64,000 nucleotides of DNA, taken from the NCBI GenBank assembly GCA_030407085.1, contig CM059583.1:80686001-80750000 (forward strand). Direction: 5' to 3'. The translations under genes were made by a program, and so were the position numbers. The notes beneath the pieces are model-generated. The model was not told the origin of the DNA. It saw only the letters and a list, made by a program, of their open reading frames with translations, and did no database searches. This DNA is from Trichopria drosophilae. Lineage: Eukaryota > Arthropoda > Insecta > Hymenoptera > Diapriidae. Shown in pieces: positions 11,281 to 20,970 of the stretch (position 1 is the stretch's first letter; each line of letters starts with the position of its first letter).

Positions 11281-11705
11281 TCGCATTTTCATCAGAAAAA
11301 TATACTTCGTGAATGCTTTCGAAATACTCGATTTGTTACCGATCAGGAATGAAATTCAAAATCTATGTGTTTGTGATAAACCAATAAAAGACTAAACCAA
11401 ATAAAATTTGCACTTCTTGGATCTGTTTCAGCCTTCTTTAACTTAAAATCCTTGTGATTGGTATTTCGTATTTTATATTTAAAATGTATTTTTTTCATTG
11501 AAGAATGCTCAATGAGAGCCGAAATGTGGAATACATGTTATTATAAAAAGTGGACAGGTTGTGCCGATAAAGTCGTTTCTATTATTTTGTATTATTACCA
11601 GTCGTTTAATTGGTTCATCTCAAACACATAGAGTTTGAATTTCATTCCTGATCGGGAACTACAGATCGCGTATTTCGAAAACATTTATGAAGTACACTTT
11701 TACTC
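11281..11705. repeat. inverted repeat pair, arms of about 115 bp
   Basis: The arm at about 11281-11400 contains gatcaggaatgaaattcaaa. It matches the reverse complement of the arm at about 11585-11705 with several mismatches. The 185-bp spacer includes a hammerhead-like word at 11498-11526. A decayed foldback element is likely. Confidence 0.6.
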
Positions 11706-12199
11706 CAAAAAGTAGAAGCTGATAAATATACAGGGTGATTCTCCATTGAATGACTTCTGGGAAATAGTAGATTCCTTGATCAATTCTAAGACTGTTTTCC
11801 AAATGAAAACAATTTGTGCGATGTATACAGCTTTGTGTACAGTTGATTGTTTATAGTTTTCAAATTATTTAGCATTAAAGTCAACCAATAGGAACAGGAG
11901 TTGCTTGATTGTCGCGACGATTGCATTGTCAGCGAACATCGAAATTGCAAATAACAAAATGCGCATCGGCGATGAGCCGCGCTTTTTGTTTTCGAGCGAG
12001 CAACGTGTGCATCGACGGACGGCTGTCAAAAATATTGATCGGAGTTGAAACCCCTAACCTGCATTTCGCTTTCGACAAAAACAAATGAAAAACGCATAAC
12101 TGATTTGAAATGCATATTAAATGCAGGATAGATTATTTATAAAGCAAGGAATTATGAATGTGCAGGATTACAAATAAATAAAATTAACTAAAATAAAAT

Positions 12200-12920
12200 A
12201 GTTTTGAAAGAATTTGCGATGGAATCATTGCTTAAATAATCAATGTTTATAACGATTACTGATAACTTGTGCAGAAAATTGTTTATAAAGTTAAAATTTT
12301 TCATGCTATTTAAAAATATTGTTTGAAATAAGGAAAATATCGTTTGGAACAATTCGCGACGGAATCATTGTTTAAATAATCATTCTTTATAACGATTACT
12401 GATAAATTGTGCAGAATATTCTTTACAAAGTTCCAATTTTCCAAACACTTCAAAAACACTGTTTAAAATATCGAAAATATCGTTTTGAAACATTTCGAGA
12501 CAGAATCATTGCTTAAATAATTATTGTTTATAACGATTGCTATAAAATGCATGTAACTTGTGCAGAAAATTCTTTATAAAGTTAAAATTTTGCATGCTCT
12601 TTAAAAATACTGTTTGAAATCAGGAAAATATCGTTTTAAAACAATTCGCCACGGAATCATAGTTTAACTAATTATTGTTTATAACGATTGCTGTAAAATG
12701 CGAATAACTTGTGCAGAAAATTCTTTATAAAGTTAAAATTTTGCATGCTTTTTTAAAAATACTGTTTGAAATAAGGAAAATATCGTTTTGAAACAATTCC
12801 CGACGGAATCATTGCTTAAATAATTATTGTTTATAACGATTGCTGTAAAATGCGTGTAACTTGTGCAGAAAATTCTTTATAAAGTTAAAATTTTGCATGC
12901 TCATTAAAAATACTGTTTGA
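12200..12920 (+). repeat. tandem repeat array in the left arm of the foldback element
   Basis: About five units, landmark word cttaaataat or a variant at 12231, 12371, 12512, 12663 and 12815, giving spacings of 140, 141, 151 and 152 bp. Later units gained about 10 bp around the tgcgtgtaacttgtgcag word. Confidence 0.8.
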
Positions 12921-12924
12921 AATT

Positions 12925-13370
12925 ACTGATAACTTGTAGCGAATTGTTTCAAAACGATTTTTTCCTTATTTCAAACAGTATTTTTAAAGAGCATGCAAAA
13001 TTTTAACTTTATAAAGAATATTCTGCACAACTTATCAGTAATCGTTATAAACATTGTTTATTTACATAATGATTCCATAGCGAATTGTTTCAAAACGGCA
13101 TTTTCCTTATTTCAAACAGTATTTTCAAAGAGCATGCCAAATTGTAACTTTGTAAAGAATATTCTGCACAATTTATCAGTAATCGTTATAAAGAATGATT
13201 ATTTAAACAATGATTCCGTCGCGAATTGTTTCCAAACGATATTTTCCTTATTTCAAACAATATTTTTAAATAGCATGCAAAATTTTAACTTTATAAAGAA
13301 TTTTCTGCACAAGTTATCAGTAATCGTTATAAACAATGATTCCATCGCAAATTCTTTCAAAACTATTTTA
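12925..13370 (-). repeat. tandem repeat array in the right arm, opposite orientation
   Basis: About three units of the same repeat in reverse complement. Each contains the ttgtttcaaaacg word followed by ccttatttcaaacagta and the cagtaatcgttataaa word, at a spacing near 145 bp. Confidence 0.75.
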
Positions 13371-13808
13371 TTTTAGTTAATTTTAATTATTTGTATTCCT
13401 GCACATTCATAATTCCTTGCTTTATAAACAATCTATCCTGCATTTAATATGCATTTCATATAAGTTATGCGTTTTTCATTTTTTTTTGTCGAAAGCGAAA
13501 TGCAGGTTAGGGGTTTCGACTCCGATAAATATTTTTAACAGCCGTCCGTCGATGCACACGTTGCTTGCTCGAAAACAAAAAAGGGCGGCTCATCGCCGAT
13601 GCGCATTTTTTTATTTGCAATTTCGATGTTCGCTGACAATGTAATCGTCGCGACAATCAAGCAACTCCTGTTCCTATTGACCGACTTTAATGCTAAATAA
13701 TTTGAAAACTATACATCGCACTCATTTTTTTCATTTGGAAAACAGTCTTAGAATTGATCAAGGAATCTACTATTTACCGGAAGTCATTCAATGGAGAATC
13801 ACCCTGTA

Positions 13809-15340
13809 TATACTATTTCTCAAGTTTATCAGTGTGGCTTTACAGAAAAAAGTAATTCCGTTTTTACATTGCTTTTAAAAGCAATGTACGGTTTACATAT
13901 TGTGCTACAAACAACAGCAATTGCCCTGTGGTCGGTGCGACGCACAGTCGCTCTTTCAAGTGAAAGGTTCCTGATAGGGATCCATACTTGGAAGGGTGAC
14001 TGTGAAAAATAAAAAAACGAGCGTTGCGCCCGCTACGGCAAAGATAGCAGGCCGATTGCTGAGTGGCAGACGCGGCTGCTTTACCATCAGAGGGTAACCC
14101 CTGATGATAAAGTAGTTTGTCGACTGTATCTGTCTGGGTTTTCCGTAGTTTTCCCAGACCCCGTGCAAATGCGATACAGAGGGAGGGGTCTCAAGACGTT
14201 CTACGGGGCGCAGTAATGGGGGGACTGGCTCTGGGTGGGTGTTGCTATGTGCTGTCATGTATTGTCTTGTAAATGTTTTCGATTGTATGTCCGACCTATC
14301 CACCCGAGAGCCGACCCGCGAACAGGCAAAAATGTCATTAAAGGTCCGATATCCCAAGTGAAAAGAATAATTGGTTTAGGTAGAGAAAAATTATTATTAT
14401 TTCTATATTTTGCCGAGAGCAGAGGTTTTTTTTTGACATGTGTGATGGATGTGAATAATAACTTGTGAATAAATTAAGTCGTGTCGACGACTTATGTGTT
14501 CGCGCAGAGTCGCTAGGGAAAAAGGCGTCCGCGTGCCAAGTTCCGAGATCTTTAGTTTTTTACAAGTTCCCGATTGCGAGATTAGCTGTTCTAGCTCCGG
14601 GGCGTCTCTGACTGGACAATGCAATTATCCGTTACAAGTCAGGTCGGTTTTGCGCATAATTCGGTAGCGGGGGTGTTTACGAGACACCATCAACCACGGT
14701 GTCCGATAAGACTCGTTTTTCGCTTTCGTGTCAGATATCGATGCTTTTAGCGATTCGGTGGTTTCCGGAACGGTTCGAATATCTGCACGTGCAGATTCCG
14801 ATGGGTTAATTGTTCGCCAATTCGACCTCCTAATCTACAGCGGATGTCTTCAAATGTCACATGATTTATTATAACAATTCGGGTAACAATAGGACACCCG
14901 AATCTCTAATTTCTAACGGTTTCCTGCACGTGTGGTCCGACTGGATGGATGACGTCGCTGGACATCTCAGGTGTCCGCTTTATTATTTATTAACGGGCAA
15001 ATATTCCTGACTACGCGCGCTGCTACACGTGTAGCCTAGCGTCCGGAACACGCCCCAGGTAAAAGATTGGCGATCCACCGCCGATCATCAATAACAATAA
15101 AAAACGATCGTTTAGTACATTTTAATCTTAAACCGAAACCTCTCTCTGGCTGATTAGTAAAGTTACATGATTTTTAGGTCATCTTATACAATAAAAGATC
15201 CTATCCTATGGTTAGTACTTAAAACTAGTACCGTGACAATTAATCGATTTCAATCCTTAAGTACTACGAGAAAAAAAAATCTTACATTTCCTTTTTTATA
15301 TATTCCTTTACATTTTCTTAAATCTCTTATTTCTAAGCCT
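13809..15340. other. unassigned sequence, moderately GC-rich in part
   Basis: Bases 14000-14230 and 14500-15100 are GC-richer than the surroundings. The ORFs there are short. A word at about 14061 loosely recalls a tRNA A box but no cloverleaf forms. Possibly untranslated retroelement ends; I cannot name a family. Confidence 0.35.
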
Positions 15341-15343
15341 TCG

Positions 15344-16350
15344 CGCCTGGAGTGCAGGGTACCTCAGGGCGCAAAACTTGGTTCTTTATTATTTATTATA
15401 TACACAGCTGATATTTTTTATTGCTGTCCAAATGTAAAACTTAAAAGCTATGCTGACGACACTCAAGTACTACTTTCTTTTCACCCTGATATGATTGATG
15501 AGGCTAAGCTCACTCTTTCTAGTCAGCTTGAAATTATAGCTGCATGGTCTGAGGCTAATGCACTTATTTTAAATCCGGATAAATCACAATTGTTGGTGAT
15601 AAGCAGTCCTAAGATTCGTTCCAAATTAGAATTAAATAGTGTTAATATTCGAATGCGTGATAAGATTATTCCGATGGTATCATCAGCTCGCGATTTAGGT
15701 CTAATTATTGACCACAATTGGTATTTTCACAACATATTGCTGTGAAACGACAGATTGCTTTTCTAACCTTCGCCGTTTATTCCCGTTTAGGCGTGAGCTA
15801 TCGCAATAGGTAGAATTACAACTTTGTGAATCTCTCGATTTATACCACCTAATGTACTGTCTCGTAGTGTACGGTCCATATCTGGGTGGGGTAGGGTGGC
15901 GTTTAATACAATCGGTCCAGAATGCGTGTATTCGGTTTGAGTCTGGCATACGGAAATTTGAACGTATCTCAGAAGCATTCGATGGATCGGGATGGCTTCG
16001 ACTGAAACAATGCATGTATTTCCGTCTACTAGTGTTTGTATGTCATTAAGTTCAGAAACACCGGAATATTTGTACTCCCGAATTTCGATGCTTGGCCATA
16101 GAAGTTCTAATGCGACAGAGGTTGTTTCATATACAATGCGTTATCCGAGTTTTGCTTCGGAACGTTTTAAAGGCTCCTTTACCTATATTGTACCTTATGC
16201 CTTTAATAGCTTACCTTTCGATGTAAAACGTGCGGTATATATCCAATCATTATTTATTAAACGTTTAATTTTGTTTATGTATTCTCCGCCCCCTTCCCCT
16301 GAATTTCATGCTGATGAAATAACATCATCAGGGGATCCTCCGTTCGATTA
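15344..16350 (+). pseudogene. LINE relic: C-terminal half of reverse transcriptase (CR1/L2/Jockey-type)
   Basis: Starts abruptly at the RT B box with CRVPQGAKLGSLLFIIYTADI (about 15345-15410), then the catalytic YADDTQ (about 15450), ALILNPDKSQLLVIS, and an ARDLGLIIDHNW box. A frameshift follows at about 15740. Shifted frames carry the LINE C-terminal region with the IQSVQNACIRF motif (about 15905) and an ERFKGSFTYIVPYAFNSLP motif (about 16160). The upstream ORF portion (15167-15340) does not resemble RT, so the copy is 5'-truncated, as usual for LINEs. The YADD box is intact but the gene is frame-broken. Confidence 0.8.
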
Positions 16351-16860
16351 ATCACGTCGCAAGCTGTCTCGAGGACCAATCGGTCATGCATACATTCCAG
16401 GCTTAAAAGGCCACGACCTCCCATATTTCGGGGCAAATACAGTCGTTCCATAGAAGATCTTGGATGCAAATGAATAGAGCACTGGTGATACGGCCAACAT
16501 ACTCGTGGCTGCCACCTTATTTCTCCCGGTCATCTCTCCGTAATTCTGATGAACAGATCTGACGGAGAATGCGCCGGTATTTCTTAATGATGATGATTTT
16601 AGCAGCCTGCATATACGGGACATGCCTTTGAGGTACGCCCAGGTATGTGTAGGCTTCTTCGGCGCTAAGGTGGCGGATGATATTTCCGTTGACGAGCTCC
16701 ATATCGTTGTTATTGGTGCCTGAGTTTCCTCTGTGCAAATGAACGACTACACACTTGTCCAATTCGAATTCCATGCCGATATCTCTCGAGTATATGAGGG
16801 CGTCAGGCTATCGACAGGTTACGCTTGTACTAGACTGCGTCCTGACAAACACACCTGTCG
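16275..16860 (-). pseudogene. LINE relic, R2-like C-terminal RT region
   Basis: Read on the minus strand this gives, in order, DIGMEFELDKCVVVHLHRG, a YTYLGVPQ box, a TGRNKVAATSMLAV segment, and HPRSSMERLYLPRNMGGRGL. The order and the RLYLPR..GGRGL signature are those of the RT thumb and post-RT region of R2-like LINEs. Three reading frames are needed (16774-16517, 16623-16384, 16469-16275), so at least two frameshifts have occurred. The 3' part overlaps the end of the plus-strand LINE at about 16275-16350, where one relic is joined to another. Confidence 0.7.
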
Positions 16861-16967
16861 ATAAGCAAGATGTCCTTGCAGCCGGATACACCCATTTTGC
16901 AGCCTCGTTGTTCTACTATCCGTTGCCACACCGGTTTCACCTTATTATTATTATTATATCAACAACA

Positions 16968-18527
16968 CACTGAGCTTCAAGCATGTCTAAGCTCGACTAA
17001 AATGTCAACCAAAACCATTTGTACAGAATGACTGGTACACTATTCGAGTTTAAAAAACCATGTTTACTTTACTCGTAACTGATCCCGTTTTTGAGAAATT
17101 TAGAAATCATTTCTGTACGTTTAAATTCAGCTTACGTTAATCATTTAAGTTATTTATTTTTCTTCACGTGAAAAATAAGTGAAATTTATTACTAGAGGGG
17201 CTTCGGGGTCGCTGAATATGAATCGAATCTCAGATCTTCAAAATTCAAAATGGTGGATGTAAGATAGCGGACAGAAATATGAAAAGTTACTTAATCAAGA
17301 AAAAAATGGATATCTGCGGATTTTTGTGATTGCAGATTATGATTCTGATAATGGAAAAATATGAATATTAAAAATGTTTTTCCGTCATGTTTTTTTATTT
17401 TATGTTATATTATTATATTATATTGTTATTATAAATAATAATCATATGACAAAATCGAAAAACTTTAGTATCAGCCACGTACAGAAGGATATTTTAAGGT
17501 AACCCATCACCGAATTATCTGCTTTATCAAGTTGTAATTTAAAAAAATTAGTAATATTTTTTTTCTGGCACTATTGTGGATAAGAAAAAATTAAAATTCT
17601 TTTTTAAGCATTTTTGACATTGTAATTTTTCACAAAATTAAAATGTAGCAAAATCCATATCCTTATTTCTTCCTGAAGGTTTGAGAAACAAAATTAAAAA
17701 GAAGCCATCGAAAAATATTGAAATTTGTGGAAGAAGAAGCATTTTTAGTAGTTTTGATAAGATTTTGGTTTATATTTTCGAAAGATCCATACCTCCTATC
17801 TCTTTGAAACTCCGTTTACCGAGAGGGATAAAAATAGTCCTAAATTTTGACTAATATTAGAAGCAAAAGGTAGGTTACTTGGCTTTTGCGAAATTTTAAT
17901 TTTGTGAAAAATTGCAATGTCAAAAATGCTCAAAAAAGAACTTATTTTTCCTTTTTTACGTTATTTCTCACCCACAATAGTACCAGAAAAAAAATACTCC
18001 GAATTTTTTTAATTATGGCTTGATATATCTGAAAATTTGGTGATGGGTCCCTTTAATTAAATGAAATTACATATATTTAATTACGCAGTAAAATTTAACA
18101 TACTTCGTAACTAATACTACGTAATTCCGACGAGTTTGTTGTCAGATTTATAATATGTAACTCCAAAAACCTCCGCGTGTCCAGTTTTATCTCGATCAAG
18201 CTATTTTTCATATTTCTGTTGATCATGTTAGATCCGCCATGTTGAATTTTGAAAACCAAAGATTACATCCATACTCAGCGACACCTAAACCCCAATGGCA
18301 ACGAATTTGAGCTATTTTTCATGTTAAAAAAAGATATAACTTAAATGATTGAATCTTACCTACGCTGAGTTTAAACGTACAGAGTTGATTTCTGAATTTC
18401 TCAAAAACGGGATCAGTTACGATTTAAATAATCATGGTTTTTTAAACTTGAATAGTGTACCAGTCATTCTGTACAAATGGTTATGGTTGACATTTTCGTC
18501 GAGCTCAGGCATGCTTCAAGCTCAGTG
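16968..18527. mobile_element. foldback element with CACTGAG/CTCAGTG ends, 1.56 kb
   Basis: The two ends, cactgagcttcaagcatg and its reverse complement, face each other. Similarity continues inward for about 300 bp on each side (gaatgactggtacac, cgggatcagttacg words), and a second inner pair occurs at about 17495-17645 and 17885-18058. Almost the whole element can fold on itself. There is no coding capacity. The CACTG start recalls CACTA/EnSpm termini, but I see no clear target duplication, so the superfamily is uncertain. It lies against a LINE RT fragment on its right. Confidence 0.7.
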
Positions 18528-18786
18528 TGACAAAGATATTTTAGCAATCTCGCAATATGCTGAACAAATGAAGCTTACTCTCAACCCAAAGAAATCCGAA
18601 GCAATAGTATTAGGCTCCTTATTTTTTATTAATAAAATGGATTTATCAACTCTACCGAATATAGTACTAGATGGAACCACGATTTCATATTAAAAATAGG
18701 TACATAGCCTTGGCATAAGAATCGACCAAACGTTATCATGGAAGGGAGTGGAGTCCGATGTAACTCGTAATATTAATTACGCGTTA
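18528..18786 (+). pseudogene. LINE relic: internal RT fragment
   Basis: Reads CDKDILAISQYAEQMKLTLNPKKSEAIVLGS, a typical sequence after the YADD box, followed after a stop by HSLGIRIDQTLSWK. The Cys at its start is encoded across the edge of the foldback element at 18527, suggesting the element (or a deletion) cut the LINE here. Clade probably CR1/Jockey-like. Not functional. Confidence 0.7.
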
Positions 18787-19514
18787 TACCTATAATGTAG
18801 CCATTGCTGCCACCAAGGCTTAATAAATATTTTTCATGCATTCATTCATTAATTCCTTTTTGTCAAAACCGAATTTTTTAGTTGTGTTAAAAGTTTAGTG
18901 CAAATAATGTATTGCATAAATACAAGTCTTAGTAGTAGAGAATAAAGTTGTTAAAACAATATTATCTTATTAATTTTAGTTCCATTTCGCGGTTACAGTC
19001 ACAGTAGGCAGATTCCACATGTGTAACTTTTGTAGCCTAAATTTCCGAATTTATTTTCGGCGTATGTTTATATTGCAGTGACAGGCAATAATTTTCAAAT
19101 ATTCTGCTCTCCATCTTTGTAATGGACGTATTAAATAAAGGTTACAAAAATGGGGTTTAGGATGCACATATTCCAATTTCATATTTGGCCAGAAAATATA
19201 AAATTTTCACATGTAATTTTTCTGGAAAACTTCGTTTATATGCAGGGAATGACCAAGTAATAGTCATGAATGTGTATAACTTACTTCAGTAGTGAACGGA
19301 AACAAGTGAGCGGGAAACTACTTCTTTCACAGTAGCATGTTGAAAGTAGTTCAGAAGGTAGTTCAAGAAATTTTGTTTAGGGTGGGAAGCGGTGCTAACT
19401 TTCAATATGTTCGAGTCCAAAGTTCAAGCACTTAGCATGGAAGTATACGGGATATGCGCTTGCGGTACTAATTGTCGAAAAATAATATAAAGTTCATGAA
19501 TAATTTCACAAATA
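18787..19514. other. non-coding stretch
   Basis: AT-rich sequence without an ORF or element I can identify. Confidence 0.5.
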
Positions 19515-19818
19515 ATCAGCGATTTTCTCTAACAAGAATTAGGAATTTATTTTGAAATTGGTGGTTTTTCGAATTTTAGAATTTCAAAATGGCCGCGTCG
19601 AGCTTTGTAAACATTTTAAACATTTTCTGGACATCCCACGAAGGCCCAAGAAAAAAATTGAAAACGATCAGCGATTTCCTCTAACGAAAATTAGGAATGT
19701 AGTTTAAAATTGGTGGTTTTTCAAATTTTAGAATTTCAAAATGGCCATGTCGTGCATTGTTACCATTTTGAACCTTTTCTGGACATCCCAAGAAGCCCCC
19801 AGAAAAAATGTGATAGTT
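19515..19818 (+). repeat. 152-bp tandem duplication, two copies
   Basis: atcagcgatttt... at 19515 and atcagcgatttcc... at 19667 start two copies, each with the ttggtggttttt, ttcaaaatggcc and ttttctggacatccca words. The length coincidentally equals the satellite monomer, but the sequence is unrelated. Confidence 0.75.
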
Positions 19819-20059
19819 GCCCCATTATTATTTGCGCAGATGAATAACAATTTCTATGGCACGCCATCGGCCGCCATCTTCAGACTCGTTATTTATAAAC
19901 ACAGGCCAGTATCAGAAATCGTAGGGCATACATAAAAATACAGATATTCACGAGCATTTTACACAAAGATTCAATAAGATTGGTCAAAAACTCAGCCGTC
20001 GAATCCTTTCGAAAGTCGGACACACAGGTATACCTACCGTGCGCTAGAAGATATAATCT

Positions 20060-20242
20060 ATATTATTATCGTCTCCACTTAGTCATTGAACCTGCCCTCC
20101 GCGACTTAGATGCTTGGAAATTAGTGTTGCCCAAGGAATCCCGTGGTCGGGCTCTGTATGAATCCCTGACTGTCCCAAGCTGGCCACGTTTGCCCCTAGT
20201 CGAAAGAGGAACCAGTATGTCGTTGTCTTCCAGGACGTCTTT
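20060..20242 (+). pseudogene. Gypsy-type integrase relic, 5' part, interrupted by element A
   Basis: The 19980 ORF from about 20085 reads PALRDLDAWKLVLPKESRGRALYES, the sequence just before the integrase zinc-binding histidines of Ty3/Gypsy-type elements. The zinc finger itself is mostly deleted. After a frameshift, the sequence up to 20242 gives the NQYVVVFQDVF stretch that leads into the catalytic core. The reading stops at 20242, where transposon A begins, and resumes in the same codon frame at 26665. Coding parts are broken by shifts and deletions. Confidence 0.75.
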
Positions 20243-20756
20243 TAGGCCAGTCAAATTAGACAAAAAAAGGGCTTGAGCGGGAAAGTGAACGCAATTTAAT
20301 GAAACCTTTTGGGGCTTATTTGGAACGTTTTGAAAAGCTTATTTAGAAGTTTGCGTATTCCCAGGGGCGCGGGAATTTGTACGGGGGCCCCCTTTGTTAA
20401 AAATTTCGTTTTTTCGCCATATCTCGGCCAATTGCTATCGGAAATTAACGTTCGACCTCTCATTTTGTAGCATTTTTTGCGCCCTACAATTCTGTTTCTC
20501 AACATTATCCACGTAGAGTCAATGGTTCACGTGTTTTTTGCGGTGGAAGATGGGGGGGGGGGGCATTAATTTTCATGTTTTTTTGCATTTATCTCGTTTT
20601 GGTGAAGATAAATCACTTTTTTCGTTCAAATGAAAGTTATAGAGCTTGAAAAAACGAACAAAATGAGCTATGACTCGATTCGTCGACAATAGGCCGCCAG
20701 GACGGAGGCACGCGCCGGGCCGAGTTCGTTTTCGCTTCTGTCTTTTTTCTAGAGTG
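20243..20756 (+). repeat. left terminal inverted repeat of copy A
   Basis: Matches the reverse complement of 26111-26664 with scattered differences. Conserved blocks include gggaaagtgaacgcaattta, catatctcggccaattg, and gttatagagcttgaaaaaac. The G run at about 20551-20562 corresponds to a shorter C run in the partner. Confidence 0.9.
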
Positions 20757-20970
20757 GGCATGACATATTTTCTGGGAAGTGTAACGGTTATCGCGCTGTG
20801 GAATGCGAGGGTAGGTATACAGAAGACCCACTATGCGGAGGGATATACCGGTTCAGACCTGCAGAGGCAGGCAACTCGAAACATGTGCTCGGGCGACGTT
20901 TTCAGTCAGTTATTTCGCGGCGTTCTGAGCGTTCGATGCATGTACAGCGAAGTTTTTATAAATTATTAAG

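Larger units (their letters stand above)
11731..13806. mobile_element. foldback DNA element, 2.08 kb, CAGGGTGATTC termini
   Basis: The outer ends are cagggtgattctccattgaa (11731) and its reverse complement ending at 13806. TA lies directly outside both ends (11729-11730, 13807-13808). The first about 490 bp and last about 480 bp are inverted copies of each other. Inside each arm is a tandem array of 140-152-bp units, facing the other, with the turnover near 12925. There is no transposase, so it is non-autonomous. TA target site and CAGGGTG ends suggest a Tc1/mariner-type source (inference). The 127-codon ORF inside (12993-13376) is a product of the repeat, not a gene. Confidence 0.8.

Noticed and set aside
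12993..13376. 127-codon ORF with internally repeated protein
   Set aside because: It is the translation of the tandem array in the right arm of the foldback element; the internal repeats follow the DNA repeat.
14050..14130. tRNA-like A-box word
   Set aside because: No B box at the right distance and no acceptor stem or cloverleaf can be formed.
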